A stretch of 64,000 bases of DNA from Denitromonas ohlonensis (GCF_007625205.1 NZ_VMNI01000014.1:1-64000), one strand, 5' to 3'; shown: positions 47,401 to 55,617, counted from the first letter of the stretch. Translations and numbers: made by a program. Notes: generated by a model not told the origin, from the letters alone.

Positions 47401-48155
47401 TGGCCAGCCGGGCGCACGTAGGTAATGTCTACATCAACCGCAACATCATTGGCGCGGTGGTGGGCGTTCAGCCTTTTGGTGGCGAGGGGCTCTCGGGCAC
47501 CGGCCCGAAAGCGGGCGGCCCGCTGTATCTGCATCGCCTGGTGCGCGGCGCCGCTGCGCCGCATGAGGCCGCCGCGCTGGCGCCGATCGCCGATCCGGTG
47601 CTGACGGCGTTTGCCGAATGGCTGGACGGCCCGGCGCGCGCGTTCATCAGCGGCGATGACGTGGTGCTGCTTCTCGATCACTTTGACGCCTATTGCCAAG
47701 CCAGCATGGCCGGGCGCGAGCTGGTGATGACCGGCCCGACCGGTGAAGACAACCGGATGCGCTTCCTGCCGCGCACGCAACTGGCCGGCGTGGCCGAGAC
47801 CAACGCCGCCTGGCTGCATCAGATTGCCGCCACGCTGGCCACGGGCAGCCGGATTGCGCTGGCCGCGCGGCCGGGGCTGGAGACGATGGTCAACGCTTTG
47901 CCCGCGCCGGTGCGCGAGCGGGTGAGTGTGGTGGCCGATGTCATGGCCGCGTCTTTCGAGGTGCTGCTGTTCGATGGCGACGCGGCGCTTGCCGACGACC
48001 TGCGTCGCCAATTGGCCGGCCGGCCCGGTCCCATCGTGTCACTGCTGTGCCCGTCGGTTGCCTATGATCTGACCCGCTTGGTGATTGAGCGTACGGTCAG
48101 CATCAACACCGCCGCCGCGGGCGGCAACGCGAGTTTGATGGCGATTTCCAATTGA
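44490..48155 (+). CDS. putA: Bifunctional proline dehydrogenase / P5C dehydrogenase
   Basis: PutA oxidises proline to glutamate in two steps at the membrane. The 1221-residue protein has a proline dehydrogenase barrel (about residues 90-520, with GNGISVKLSALHPRY and MIRLVKGAYWDSEIKRAQ) and an aldehyde dehydrogenase module (about 590-1030, with ISPWNFPLAIFTGQVVAALA, the glutamate in ETGGQNALIVD and the catalytic cysteine in SAGQRCSALR). A C-terminal ALDH-fold-like domain ends in SINTAAAGGNASLMAISN. No ribbon-helix-helix DNA-binding domain is present at the N-terminus, so unlike E. coli PutA it cannot autoregulate. The ATG at 44490 follows a strong aaaggag site; earlier frames are rejected. Confidence 0.95.
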   Translation: MALSPQSREAAALTPEDRGDLRLAIDAAYRTPEPDCVPVLVAAARTDAKLGVQIHALARKLVVGLREKRTRSSGVDALMKEFSLSSQEGVALMCLAEALLRVPDRATADKLIRDKIARGDWRAHIGQSPSLFVNAATWGLLVTGRLVSTNSDKRLGAALNRIVARGGEPLIRKGMDLAMRMLGEQFVTGQDIDEAIDRAKVCEKRGYRYSFDMLGEAAMTAADAERYTRDYETAIHAIGQDAGQRGVVDGNGISVKLSALHPRYVWAQRDRFMRELPPRLKALCLLAKGYNIGLNIDAEEADRLDASLDLLEALALDPELAGWDGIGFVVQAYQKRAPAVLDFIIDLARRSGHRLMIRLVKGAYWDSEIKRAQIDGLPGYPVYTRKVYTDVSYLACARKLLAARDVVYPQFATHNAHTLAAVYHMADGTYHVGDYEFQCLHGMGETLYDQVVGAGKMGRLVRIYAPVGSHETLLAYLVRRLLENGANSSFVNRIVDENVPVEELIADPVEIAARLAGAPHPAIALPRDLYGAARANSVGFDLSSEAVRARLAAALEASRATPVNVQPMVVGAAAGGTPQKVTNPARRDDVVGTVIEADAATVQAALAAAAEIAPEWAATPAPQRAAMLFAAADAMEADAPALIALLVREAGKTYANAIAEIREAVDFCRYYGRQAADHFDPVAHPALGPVVCISPWNFPLAIFTGQVVAALAAGNPVLAKPAEQTPLVAAKVVALLHAAGVPLAALQFLPGSGEVVGSALVADARTCGVMFTGSTEVARLIQRTLAQRGGDIPLIAETGGQNALIVDSTALPEQVVADVIASSYDSAGQRCSALRVLCLQDEIYDRTIGMLKGAVAELRIGSPEDVRNDIGPVIDAAAREQLEAHVASMRDRYDCSAMPLPEACAAGTFMAPTLIEITSLASLKREVFGPVLHVLRYRAQDLGVLVDAINDTGYGLTLGVHSRIDETIAFVASRAHVGNVYINRNIIGAVVGVQPFGGEGLSGTGPKAGGPLYLHRLVRGAAAPHEAAALAPIADPVLTAFAEWLDGPARAFISGDDVVLLLDHFDAYCQASMAGRELVMTGPTGEDNRMRFLPRTQLAGVAETNAAWLHQIAATLATGSRIALAARPGLETMVNALPAPVRERVSVVADVMAASFEVLLFDGDAALADDLRRQLAGRPGPIVSLLCPSVAYDLTRLVIERTVSINTAAAGGNASLMAISN

Positions 48156-48313
48156 TATGCGGCAGCGATATGCTGACTGCTGCACACGAATGCACGGGCT
48201 GTCATGGCCCGGAACTGGGACATGGCCCAAGCATCCATGATGAGACGGAAGGGCACCAACACGGCGCCCATGGCCGTTTGTACTGAACCACGACAAAACA
48301 AGGAGACGACCCC

Positions 48314-49504
48314 GTGGAACGTAGAATGATTCTCAAGCTGTCGGCGCTGGCAGTAGCAGCAGCCCTGGTCAGTGCCTGCGGCAAGGAAGAGGCCAAGGCA
48401 CCGGCAACCGCTACAGCACCCGCCGCACCGGCCCCGGTCGCGGAAATGGTCGTGAAGCTCGGTTTTGCCGCGCCCTTGACCGGCCCCCAGGCGCACTACG
48501 GCAAGGAAATGCAGAACGGCGTCGTGCTGGCAGTGGACGAGGCCAACGCGAGCAAGCCGATGTTCGGCGACAAGCCGGTGCGTTTTGAGCTGATGTCCGA
48601 AGACGACATGGCCGACCCGAAAACCGGTACCTCTGTGGCCCAGAAGCTGGTCGATGAAGGTATCAACGGCATGATTGGTCACTTCAACTCGGGCACCTCG
48701 ATCCCCGCGTCCAAGGTTTACTCTGATGCCGGCATTCCGCAGATCGCCATGGCGACCTCGCCGGTGTATACCGCTCAGGGCTACAAGACCACCTTCCGCG
48801 CCATGACCTCCGACACCCAGCAGGGCTCGGTGGCCGGCAAGTTTGCGGTTGAGAAGCTGCAGGCCAAGAAAGTCGCCATCATCGACGACCGCACCGCTTA
48901 TGGTCAGGGTCTGGCCGACGAGTTCGAGAAAGCCGTCAAGGCCGCTGGCGGTGAAATCGTCAAGCGCGAGTTCACCAATGACAAGGCCACCGACTTCTCC
49001 GCCATCCTGACCAACATCAAAGGCACCGCGCCTGACCTGATCTACTACGGCGGCGCTGATGCGCAGGCCGGCCCGATGGTCAAGCAGATCAAGCAGTTGG
49101 GGATCGAAGCCAAGTTCATGGGCGGCGAGATGGTCAAGTCGCCGACCTTCGTGAGCCTGGGCGGCGAAGCCGCCGAAGGTGCCATTGCCTCGCTGGCCGG
49201 TGTTCCGCTTGAGCAAATGCCGGGTGGCACCGACTACGCCGCGCGTTACAAGGCCAAGTTCAACTCAGACGTGGAGATTTATTCGCCCTACGCCTATGAC
49301 GCGACCCGCGCCATGATTGAGGCCATGAAGCAGGCTGGGTCGGCCGAACCGAGTGCCTATCTGCCAAAGCTGGCGGCGATTCAGTTTGCCGGTATCACCT
49401 CCAGCAATATCGCTTATGACGAAAAGGGTGACCTCAAGTCCGGCGGTATCACGCTGTATCAGGTCAAAGGCGGTGAATGGACCGTGATGGAAACGGTGCA
49501 ATAA
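48314..49504 (+). CDS. Branched-chain amino acid ABC transporter substrate-binding lipoprotein
   Basis: A 396-residue type I periplasmic binding protein (LivJ/LivK family). It carries an apparent lipobox (LVSAC, near residue 22) followed by an Ala/Pro-rich spacer, then VVKLGFAAPLTGPQAHYGKEMQNG, the amino-acid-binding GHFNSGTSIPASKVYSDAGI and DDRTAYGQGLADEFEK. A lipid anchor is unusual for this family in Gram-negatives, but the cysteine and spacer are clear. It starts at GTG 48314 behind aaggagacg; an ATG four codons later is the alternative. No livHMGF permease/ATPase genes follow, only a terminator. Position after putA hints at proline or glutamate-type substrates, not shown. Confidence 0.88.
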   Translation: MERRMILKLSALAVAAALVSACGKEEAKAPATATAPAAPAPVAEMVVKLGFAAPLTGPQAHYGKEMQNGVVLAVDEANASKPMFGDKPVRFELMSEDDMADPKTGTSVAQKLVDEGINGMIGHFNSGTSIPASKVYSDAGIPQIAMATSPVYTAQGYKTTFRAMTSDTQQGSVAGKFAVEKLQAKKVAIIDDRTAYGQGLADEFEKAVKAAGGEIVKREFTNDKATDFSAILTNIKGTAPDLIYYGGADAQAGPMVKQIKQLGIEAKFMGGEMVKSPTFVSLGGEAAEGAIASLAGVPLEQMPGGTDYAARYKAKFNSDVEIYSPYAYDATRAMIEAMKQAGSAEPSAYLPKLAAIQFAGITSSNIAYDEKGDLKSGGITLYQVKGGEWTVMETVQ

Positions 49505-49529
49505 GTCCGTGGCAGTTCCCGGTAAAGAG

Positions 49530-49553
49530 GCGGCCTTCGGGCCGCTTTTTTTT
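49530..49553 (+). terminator. Terminator after the binding-lipoprotein gene
   Basis: Stem GCGGCC/GGCCGC with a UUCG tetraloop, then eight T residues. It overlaps the false upstream extension of the tamA frame. Confidence 0.92.
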
Positions 49554-49595
49554 GCGTCGGTCCTTTGCAATTGGGCGACGTTCTACAATGGCGCC

Positions 49596-51332
49596 ATGAC
49601 TATGATCTTTCGACCCGTGTGTCGCTGGGTGCTTGGGCTTTGTTGGTGTTTTTCCGCCGTCAGCTACGCTGCCGCACCCATTGCACTAGATGCGCCGGAG
49701 GCCGTCCGCGATCTATTGACCGCGCATCTGAGCACCTTGCGTGAGGACGCCTTGCCTAATGCAGCCGATGACCGGGAGCGGCAGGCGCTGATTAGACGAA
49801 CCCGTAAAGAAGTTGAAGCCTTGCTGGCCACCGAGGGGTATTTCACCCCGACCGTATCGCGGGTTGGGGACAGTCGCTCACCAATGGAGGTCAAGGTGAT
49901 ACTTGGGCCGCGCGCCGAAATTTCGGTGGTGGACATCGCGTTTTCGGGTGCGCTTGCTGACCCGGCCCATGCCGATCGACGAGATCAACTCAAGCAATCC
50001 TGGCAACTGCCGGTTGGCGCGTCGTTTCGGCAAGCGGATTGGGACGGCGCTAAAGGGCATTTGCTGGATGCGGTCGCGTATCGGGATTTTGCGGCCGCCC
50101 GTTTGGTGAAGACCCGTGCCGAGGTGGATCCGGAGACCGCCCGGGTGCGCCTGGCGGTGACGATCGATTCTGGCCCGGCGTTTACGATGGGGTCGCTCAA
50201 TATCGAAGGGCTTCAAGACTATCCGTCCGACTTGGTGTCCCGTTACAACCTGATTGAGCCGGGCGACCCCTATGATCTGGATCGCCTGCTTGAGTTCCAG
50301 CGCGTGCTGCAGTCAACCGCTTATTTTTCGTCGGTTGTTGTCAATGTCGCCACGCGCGATGTGTCGCCCGAGCAAGTGCCGATTCAGGTCAGTGTGGTAG
50401 AGGCGCCGCCCAAGCGGGTCGGGCTGGGCGTTGGTTTCAGTAGTAACAACGGCTATCGCACCGAAGCGTCTTACCGTAATGCGAACCTCCTCGGCCGGGG
50501 GTGGATTCTGACGACAGGCTTGCGTTTGCAGCAGCGCGAACAGCTGGCCTATGCCGATGTGTTTCTCCCGCCCGAGCGCGGCGGGCGTCAGGATAGCTTC
50601 GGCGCCTTGACCGAACGCAGCGATACCCAGGGCCTGAAAATCACCAATAGTGCGATCGGTATTGCGCGCAAACACCAGCGCGATGACATCGAAACGCATC
50701 TCGCGCTCAAGCTCCAGCGTGAAACCTATGCGCCCGAAGGCGTTGAGGAGTCGAACCGCAAGGCGCTGTCGCTTAACTGGACATGGACCTGGCGCAAGGT
50801 CGATAACCTGCTCGATCCGCGTGAGGGCTTTGTCCTGAGCGGGCAGATCGGCGGCGGCGCCAAGGCGGCCTTGTCCGACCAGAACTTTCTCCGCTTGGCC
50901 GGTCGGCTTGTGCGCTATCAACCGGTGGGTGAGCGCGATGTGTTTATTTTGCGAGCCGATGGTGGCATCACACTCGCGCCGAGCCGCGATGACATCCCGC
51001 AGGACTTCCTGTTCCGTACCGGCGGCGCCCAGAGCGTGCGTGGCTACGCCTATCAAAGCCTGGGCGTGGCGGAGGGGAGCGCCACGGTGGGTGGGCGCTA
51101 TATGGCCGCGGTGAGCGCCGAATACGTGCATTGGCTCGACAACACCTGGGGTATCGCAGGGTTTGTTGACGCAGGCAATGCCACCGACGAGCGCGAGACC
51201 TTTCGCTTCAAGGCGGGCTACGGTCTTGGTGCCCGCTGGCGCAGCCCGGCCGGGCCGCTGGCGGTTGATCTTGCCTATGGTCATGACGATCGGACGCTGC
51301 GGCTGCATTTCGCGATTGCCGTGGCGTTCTAG
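49596..51332 (+). CDS. tamA: TamA/BamA-family outer membrane protein
   Basis: A 578-residue Omp85 protein: signal peptide (about residues 1-25 up to AVSYAAA), three POTRA domains (about 30-265, with FTMGSLNIEGLQDYPSD in the last) and a C-terminal 16-strand barrel with the lid-lock motif VRGY (GGAQSVRGYAYQSLG) and a C-terminal aromatic residue (AVAF). Length and three POTRA-like units fit TamA, which helps assemble autotransporters and moves phospholipids with TamB. No tamB gene follows; the next gene is a porin. The ATG at 49596 follows the terminator of the previous gene and gives the signal peptide. Confidence 0.85.
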   Translation: MTMIFRPVCRWVLGLCWCFSAVSYAAAPIALDAPEAVRDLLTAHLSTLREDALPNAADDRERQALIRRTRKEVEALLATEGYFTPTVSRVGDSRSPMEVKVILGPRAEISVVDIAFSGALADPAHADRRDQLKQSWQLPVGASFRQADWDGAKGHLLDAVAYRDFAAARLVKTRAEVDPETARVRLAVTIDSGPAFTMGSLNIEGLQDYPSDLVSRYNLIEPGDPYDLDRLLEFQRVLQSTAYFSSVVVNVATRDVSPEQVPIQVSVVEAPPKRVGLGVGFSSNNGYRTEASYRNANLLGRGWILTTGLRLQQREQLAYADVFLPPERGGRQDSFGALTERSDTQGLKITNSAIGIARKHQRDDIETHLALKLQRETYAPEGVEESNRKALSLNWTWTWRKVDNLLDPREGFVLSGQIGGGAKAALSDQNFLRLAGRLVRYQPVGERDVFILRADGGITLAPSRDDIPQDFLFRTGGAQSVRGYAYQSLGVAEGSATVGGRYMAAVSAEYVHWLDNTWGIAGFVDAGNATDERETFRFKAGYGLGARWRSPAGPLAVDLAYGHDDRTLRLHFAIAVAF

Positions 51333-51359
51333 TGGCTGCGAATGCCGGGTGCCGTGTAG

Positions 51360-51396
51360 GGTCGGCATCAGCCGACCTGGCGGGTTGAAACCCGCC
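51360..51396. repeat. Two adjacent REP-like hairpins after tamA
   Basis: GGTCGGC-atca-GCCGACC (51360-51377) and GGCGGGT-tgaa-ACCCGCC (51379-51396) follow directly on each other, 28 bases after tamA, with no T-tract. Their form (short perfect GC stems with tetraloops, embedded in GTAGGGTCGGC-type sequence) is that of dispersed intergenic repeats. The rest of the 297-base gap to the porin holds no gene I can support. Confidence 0.6.
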
Positions 51397-51629
51397 CTGG
51401 CGGGGCCCGTAAAATGCCAGGCAAGTCGTCAGACGGCGTTGGCTGATGGGGCGGATGTTTCGCGATGTTGCGCAAAAGCAACAAACAGCGCCGAGATGTG
51501 GCGGTATTTAGTCAGGGTGCTTGCGGCAAGGCGCGAAGGTTTGCAAAATTGCCACAACTTCTCGGCTTGAGAGGTCAGTCGGGCCCGGGCCACCCCCGGG
51601 ATTCAACTACACAATCTTAGGAGAAATCC

Positions 51630-52652
51630 ATGCAGAAGAAACTGATCGCCCTGGCCATCGCCGGCATGATCGCCGCTCCGGCCTTCGCTCAGTCCAACGT
51701 GACCGTTTACGGCATCATCGACACCTTCGTTGGTGTTGGTAAAGCTGGTGACGCCAAGTTCTCGGGCGTTGCCAACGGAGTGCTGAACGGCCCGCGTATC
51801 GGCTTCAAGGGTGAAGAAGACCTGGGTAACGGCCTGAAGGCCAAGTTCGTGCTGGAGCAGGGCTTCAACTCCGACGACGCTTCCCCGGCTTCCTCCAAAG
51901 AATTCCACCGTCAAGCTTGGGTTGGTCTGGAAGGCGGCTTCGGTTTCATCGGTCTGGGTCGTCAGTACTCGCCGGGTTACTATTCTTTCCGCAATGACGC
52001 CGTCGCCGCTGGCGCCCTGGATCCTGCCGCCATCCTGACGGGCGGTGGTCTGCAGATCGACGCTGGTTCGGACGCTCGCTGGGATAACTCGGTCAACTAC
52101 CAGTCGAAGAAATTCGGTGGTTTCAGCGGCCAGCTGATCTATAGCTTTGGTTCGACCGAAGCTGACGACAAAGCAAAGAACCCGAACCGCAACACCGATG
52201 ACAAAGTTGGTCTGGGCCTGAACTACGCCAATGGTCCGCTGAACGTTGATTACATCTACATCAACGCTGGCGACTCGACCCTGGGCGACGACCACAAAGA
52301 GCACTACATTGGTGCTGGCTACGACTTCGGCGGCTTCAAGCTGGTCGGTTCCTACCAGACTGCTAGCGTCGATGCGAATGACAGCGACGTGAAGGTGTAT
52401 CAGATCGGCGGTATCGTTCCGGTCGGCATGGGCAACATCCACGTTGCTTACGGTGCCCGTAACGAAGATGCGCAGGATTCGGACAGCCGTTCGTTCACCG
52501 TGGCCTACACCCACAACCTGTCGAAGCGCACCATCGCTTACGTCGGTGTGAACCGCACCACGAACGACGACAACGTTGGTCTGGGCGCGCTGGCCAAGCA
52601 AGACGGCGAGAGCTCCACCGCTCTGGGTCTGGGCATCCGCCACGCTTTCTAA
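51630..52652 (+). CDS. Gram-negative general porin (16-strand trimeric type)
   Basis: A 340-residue porin with a Sec signal (MQKKLIALAIAGMIAAPAFA, cut before QSNVTVYG). It starts with the betaproteobacterial porin signature VTVYGIIDTFVGV, contains a NGPRIGFKGEEDLGNGLKA strand pair, and ends with RHAF, the terminal aromatic residue that the BAM complex recognises. Codon use is strongly biased (ggt/ctg/gac), indicating high expression. It is preceded by an aggag site and followed by a strong terminator, so it is a single-gene unit. Ion preference is not readable. Confidence 0.95.
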   Translation: MQKKLIALAIAGMIAAPAFAQSNVTVYGIIDTFVGVGKAGDAKFSGVANGVLNGPRIGFKGEEDLGNGLKAKFVLEQGFNSDDASPASSKEFHRQAWVGLEGGFGFIGLGRQYSPGYYSFRNDAVAAGALDPAAILTGGGLQIDAGSDARWDNSVNYQSKKFGGFSGQLIYSFGSTEADDKAKNPNRNTDDKVGLGLNYANGPLNVDYIYINAGDSTLGDDHKEHYIGAGYDFGGFKLVGSYQTASVDANDSDVKVYQIGGIVPVGMGNIHVAYGARNEDAQDSDSRSFTVAYTHNLSKRTIAYVGVNRTTNDDNVGLGALAKQDGESSTALGLGIRHAF

Positions 52653-52675
52653 TCGATTCGTCGATCTGAAAGTTG

Positions 52676-52701
52676 AAAAAGGCACCTTCGGGTGCCTTTT
52701 T
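52676..52701. terminator. Terminator of the porin gene
   Basis: GGCACC-ttcg-GGTGCC flanked by AAAAA and TTTTT; it works for the porin (plus) and probably for the convergent LolA-like gene as well. Confidence 0.92.
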
Positions 52702-52743
52702 CTTTACAAGCGCCGCGCGATGCGGCGCTTTGTTTTGGTGCTT

Positions 52744-53514
52744 TCAGTTCAGTTTCTTCAAATACTCTTTGGTGAATAGCTTGTCCGGCAGCGGACGGGG
52801 GTTCATCGCGCTGTAGCTCATGACGGACACGTTGCCTGCCTTGAGCGCGTCGGTCATGACGAGGCGGGTGGGGCGAATGGCGCCGGCCATCTCTTTGTAG
52901 TCCATGTACTCGCAGGTTTTCAGCAGCCGACCCGAAATCGCGTAGAACGCGGCCTTGATTGGGCGTGTTGTGGCAGCGTCAATCCAGTACTCAACCTTGG
53001 CGTAGGTGACGCCGTCATCGACGGCGGTCAGTTCAAGCACATGCGCCGCTTTCCCTTCCATGGCTTCTTCACGCAGGTATTTCGCGGTGTAGTCACCGGT
53101 GAAGTTCGCGCGGGCGAGATCGCCGTTGGCAACCTGGCCGGTAAGGCGTTGGGCCAGCGACAAGCGGACGGGCTGAGAGACGGAGGGCATGAATATCCAC
53201 AGGTCCCGGTGCTTCATAAGCAGGATCTGGCCGCGCTCGCTGGCGGGCTCCATGGTCAGCACAACGGTGTCTTCACGCCCCTTTGATAGCACACGGTAGC
53301 GATGATGGTCGGCGTCTTCACCGTCGTTTTGGCGGCTTTCGATGTCAATGTCGACCTGGAAGCTTTCCTGCGGGAAGCGGATCGCATCGGTGCTGGAAAG
53401 CAGGGCGTTGGCGTCGGGCGCGTCCGCTGCGCTCGTCAATCCGCTGAGGGGCATGAGCGCCGATAAAACGGCGATGCGCAGGACCGTACGACGAAGTCGA
53501 AATGGCTGTGTCAT
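52744..53514 (-). CDS. LolA-like periplasmic protein (outer-membrane lipoprotein-sorting type)
   Basis: A 256-residue secreted protein with signal peptide (about residues 1-29, RIAVLSALMPLSGLTSAADA) and the beta-rich LolA-like fold commonly annotated as outer membrane lipoprotein-sorting protein: repeated DLWIFMPSVSQPVRLSLAQR, GKAAHVLELTAVDDG and EYWIDAATTRPIKAAFY segments. It is distinct from the housekeeping LolA and lacks a lipobox. Genes of this family usually sit beside a LolD/MacB-like ATPase and an FtsX-like permease and handle hydrophobic cargo. Here it is divergent from an ATPase gene, 44 bases apart, with no permease next to either. Confidence 0.82.
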   Translation of the reverse strand: MTQPFRLRRTVLRIAVLSALMPLSGLTSAADAPDANALLSSTDAIRFPQESFQVDIDIESRQNDGEDADHHRYRVLSKGREDTVVLTMEPASERGQILLMKHRDLWIFMPSVSQPVRLSLAQRLTGQVANGDLARANFTGDYTAKYLREEAMEGKAAHVLELTAVDDGVTYAKVEYWIDAATTRPIKAAFYAISGRLLKTCEYMDYKEMAGAIRPTRLVMTDALKAGNVSVMSYSAMNPRPLPDKLFTKEYLKKLN

Positions 53515-53558
53515 GAGTGCTATCCTTGTGGCAGTGTCACTTCTATTACGGCAACGAA

Positions 53559-54308
53559 ATGGCGATAGTTCAGGTCGAAAATGTCTCCAAGCGTTATCGC
53601 TTGGGCGATCAAACCGTGACGGCGCTTCGCGACGTCACCTTGTCCATTGAGCCGGGCGTTTTTCTGGCCATCGCCGGGCCGTCTGGAAGCGGTAAGTCGA
53701 CAGTACTGAATATTATCGGTTGCATCGACACCCCTTCGAGTGGTCGTGTGCTGATCAATGGCCAGGATGTGTCCGGACAGAGTCCCGATGATCTGGCGGA
53801 TTTGCGTGCGCGAACGATCGGTTTCATCTTCCAGACTTTCAATTTGATGCCCGTGCTGTCGGCGGAAGAGAACGTCGAGTACCCGCTGCTGCAGTTTCCT
53901 GAACTTTCCAAGGCGGAGCGTCAGGAGCGGGTCAAGCACTACCTGTCCATGGTGGGCTTGCGCAAGTATGCCTCGCACCGGCCGAATCAACTGTCGGGTG
54001 GTCAGCGGCAGCGGGTAGCGATTGCGCGAGCGTTGGCAACCCATTCGAAAATCGTGCTGGCCGATGAGCCCACCGCCAACCTCGATCGGAAGACCGGCGA
54101 GAGCATTCTGAAGCTGATGAAGCAGATCAACAGGGAGTCTGGAACCACGTTCGTGTTTTCGACCCATGATCGACGCGTGATGAATATGGCGGACCGTTTG
54201 GTGCGCATTGAAGATGGTGAAATCAAGGCGCTGGGGATGCGACAGTCTGATGGGTGGATGTTCGTCCAGGATCGTCGGGCGCAAGACGAAGAAGATCCGG
54301 AAATCTAG
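53559..54308 (+). CDS. LolD/MacB-type ABC transporter ATP-binding protein
   Basis: A 249-residue ABC ATPase: Walker A GPSGSGKST (about residues 37-45), Q-loop FIFQTFNLMPVLSAEENV, signature LSGGQRQRVAIARAL, Walker B IVLADEPTANLD and H-loop STHDRRVM. The LMPVLSAEENVEYPL stretch is typical of the MacB/LolD subfamily, whose partners are FtsX-like permeases that push substrates from the inner membrane outward instead of importing them. No permease is encoded in this cluster. The outer-membrane barrel gene starts 10 bases downstream, so the two are probably co-transcribed. The ATG at 53559 has only a weak ribosome binding site. Confidence 0.9.
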   Translation: MAIVQVENVSKRYRLGDQTVTALRDVTLSIEPGVFLAIAGPSGSGKSTVLNIIGCIDTPSSGRVLINGQDVSGQSPDDLADLRARTIGFIFQTFNLMPVLSAEENVEYPLLQFPELSKAERQERVKHYLSMVGLRKYASHRPNQLSGGQRQRVAIARALATHSKIVLADEPTANLDRKTGESILKLMKQINRESGTTFVFSTHDRRVMNMADRLVRIEDGEIKALGMRQSDGWMFVQDRRAQDEEDPEI

Positions 54309-54318
54309 GGAGAGTTTG

Positions 54319-55617
54319 ATGAATCGATGGCGTTTGGGTGTTGGCCTTGGCCTGGTAGCGATGACTGGCTGTGCGCTTGCTGCGGGCGATCTGGATGATT
54401 TGCTCGATGTGGCCAGGCCTGCCGACAGCGGTGGTGGTTTGCATGGGTTTGCCGAGTTTTCCGCTGCGCGGGCGTATAACTCGCCGTCGCACTGGTCCAA
54501 GCTGCGTGCACGCTTGAATCTCGAGAGCAGTGGGCGGCTGAGCGAGACGGTGAAGTGGAAGCTCTCGGGGCGATTTGACGCGGATGCCGCGCCGGACATA
54601 GAGTCGGATGTGTATCCCTCTGCGGTTCGCCGTGATCTGCGCAGTGAAGCCACGATTCGCGAAGCGTATCTCGATATCTCCGCGGGCAAGTGGGACTACC
54701 GGCTGGGGCGGCAGCATGTCGTCTGGGGGGAGATGGTCGGTCTGTTCTTTGCTGATGTGGTGTCTGCGCGAGATACCCGTGAGTTCTTTCTCCCTGAGTT
54801 TGATCAGATGCGGATCCCGCAATGGGCCGCACGTGCCGAGTACTTTGGCGACGGATGGCATGGTGAGCTGCTTTGGATACCGGTCGCCACGGTCGACAAT
54901 ATCGGAAAGCCGGGTGGCGATTTCTATCCGTTTGCTGCCGATGGTGCGCAGTTTGAGGGTGAGGATCGCCCCGATCAACGACTGGGCAACATGAATTGGG
55001 GCGCGCGTTTGTCGGCCTTGCTCAACGGGTGGGATGTTTCCGGGTTTTTTTATCGAAGCACCGATACCGCGCCGACCTTTTATCGCACGTCGCTCGCGCC
55101 TTTGACGTTCGAGGCACGTCATGACCGAATCAACCAGTTTGGAGCGACGTTCTCCAAGGATATGGGAGGTTTTGTGCTCAAGGGTGAGGCTGTTCACACC
55201 GCTGGGCGTCAGTTCAATACGACGGATCTTGCGGCGCCGAATGGATTGGTGGCGTCAGATACGCTGGATTACGTGGTCGGCGTGGATGTACCCGTCGGGC
55301 AGCGGTGGCGTGTGAACACGCAGTATTACGCGCGGCGCTACTTGAATCATCGCGAGGGTCTGGTGTGGGACAAGAGCGAGGACGGTGCGACGCTGCTGGT
55401 GAATCGCCAGTTTGGTGACGATCTGGAGGCGGAGGTGCTACTCGTGTCGAGTCTGAATGGCGGTGGCTATATGCTGCGGCCGAAAGTCGTATGGCAGATG
55501 GACGCCAACTGGCGTGGAACAGCGGGTCTCGACGTGTTTGGTGGCCCGGAGCAGGGCGTGTTCGGCCGGTTCGACCGCAGTGATCGCGCGTATGTTGAGG
55601 TGCGGCGCGCGTTCTGA
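54319..55617 (+). CDS. DUF1302-like outer-membrane beta-barrel protein
   Basis: A 432-residue protein with a signal peptide (about residues 1-20) and alternating amphipathic strands ending in VRRAF, the C-terminal aromatic signature of outer-membrane barrels. The segment YRLGRQHVVWGEMVGLFFAD followed by VVSARDTREFFL strongly recalls DUF1302 proteins (RxGxQxVxWG... D.xxxxDxREF). Such barrels accompany LolD-like ATPases and LolA-like proteins in several proteobacterial clusters of unknown cargo. A strong site (agggag) precedes the ATG, 10 bases after the ATPase gene. The longer frame from 54208 overlaps the ATPase and is rejected. Confidence 0.8.
   Translation: MNRWRLGVGLGLVAMTGCALAAGDLDDLLDVARPADSGGGLHGFAEFSAARAYNSPSHWSKLRARLNLESSGRLSETVKWKLSGRFDADAAPDIESDVYPSAVRRDLRSEATIREAYLDISAGKWDYRLGRQHVVWGEMVGLFFADVVSARDTREFFLPEFDQMRIPQWAARAEYFGDGWHGELLWIPVATVDNIGKPGGDFYPFAADGAQFEGEDRPDQRLGNMNWGARLSALLNGWDVSGFFYRSTDTAPTFYRTSLAPLTFEARHDRINQFGATFSKDMGGFVLKGEAVHTAGRQFNTTDLAAPNGLVASDTLDYVVGVDVPVGQRWRVNTQYYARRYLNHREGLVWDKSEDGATLLVNRQFGDDLEAEVLLVSSLNGGGYMLRPKVVWQMDANWRGTAGLDVFGGPEQGVFGRFDRSDRAYVEVRRAF

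Noticed and set aside
44499-48011. Minus-strand open frame of 1170 codons
   Set aside because: It is antisense to putA, whose motifs are unmistakable; long antisense frames are expected in GC-rich genes. The same holds for the long frames opposite feoB and ispG.
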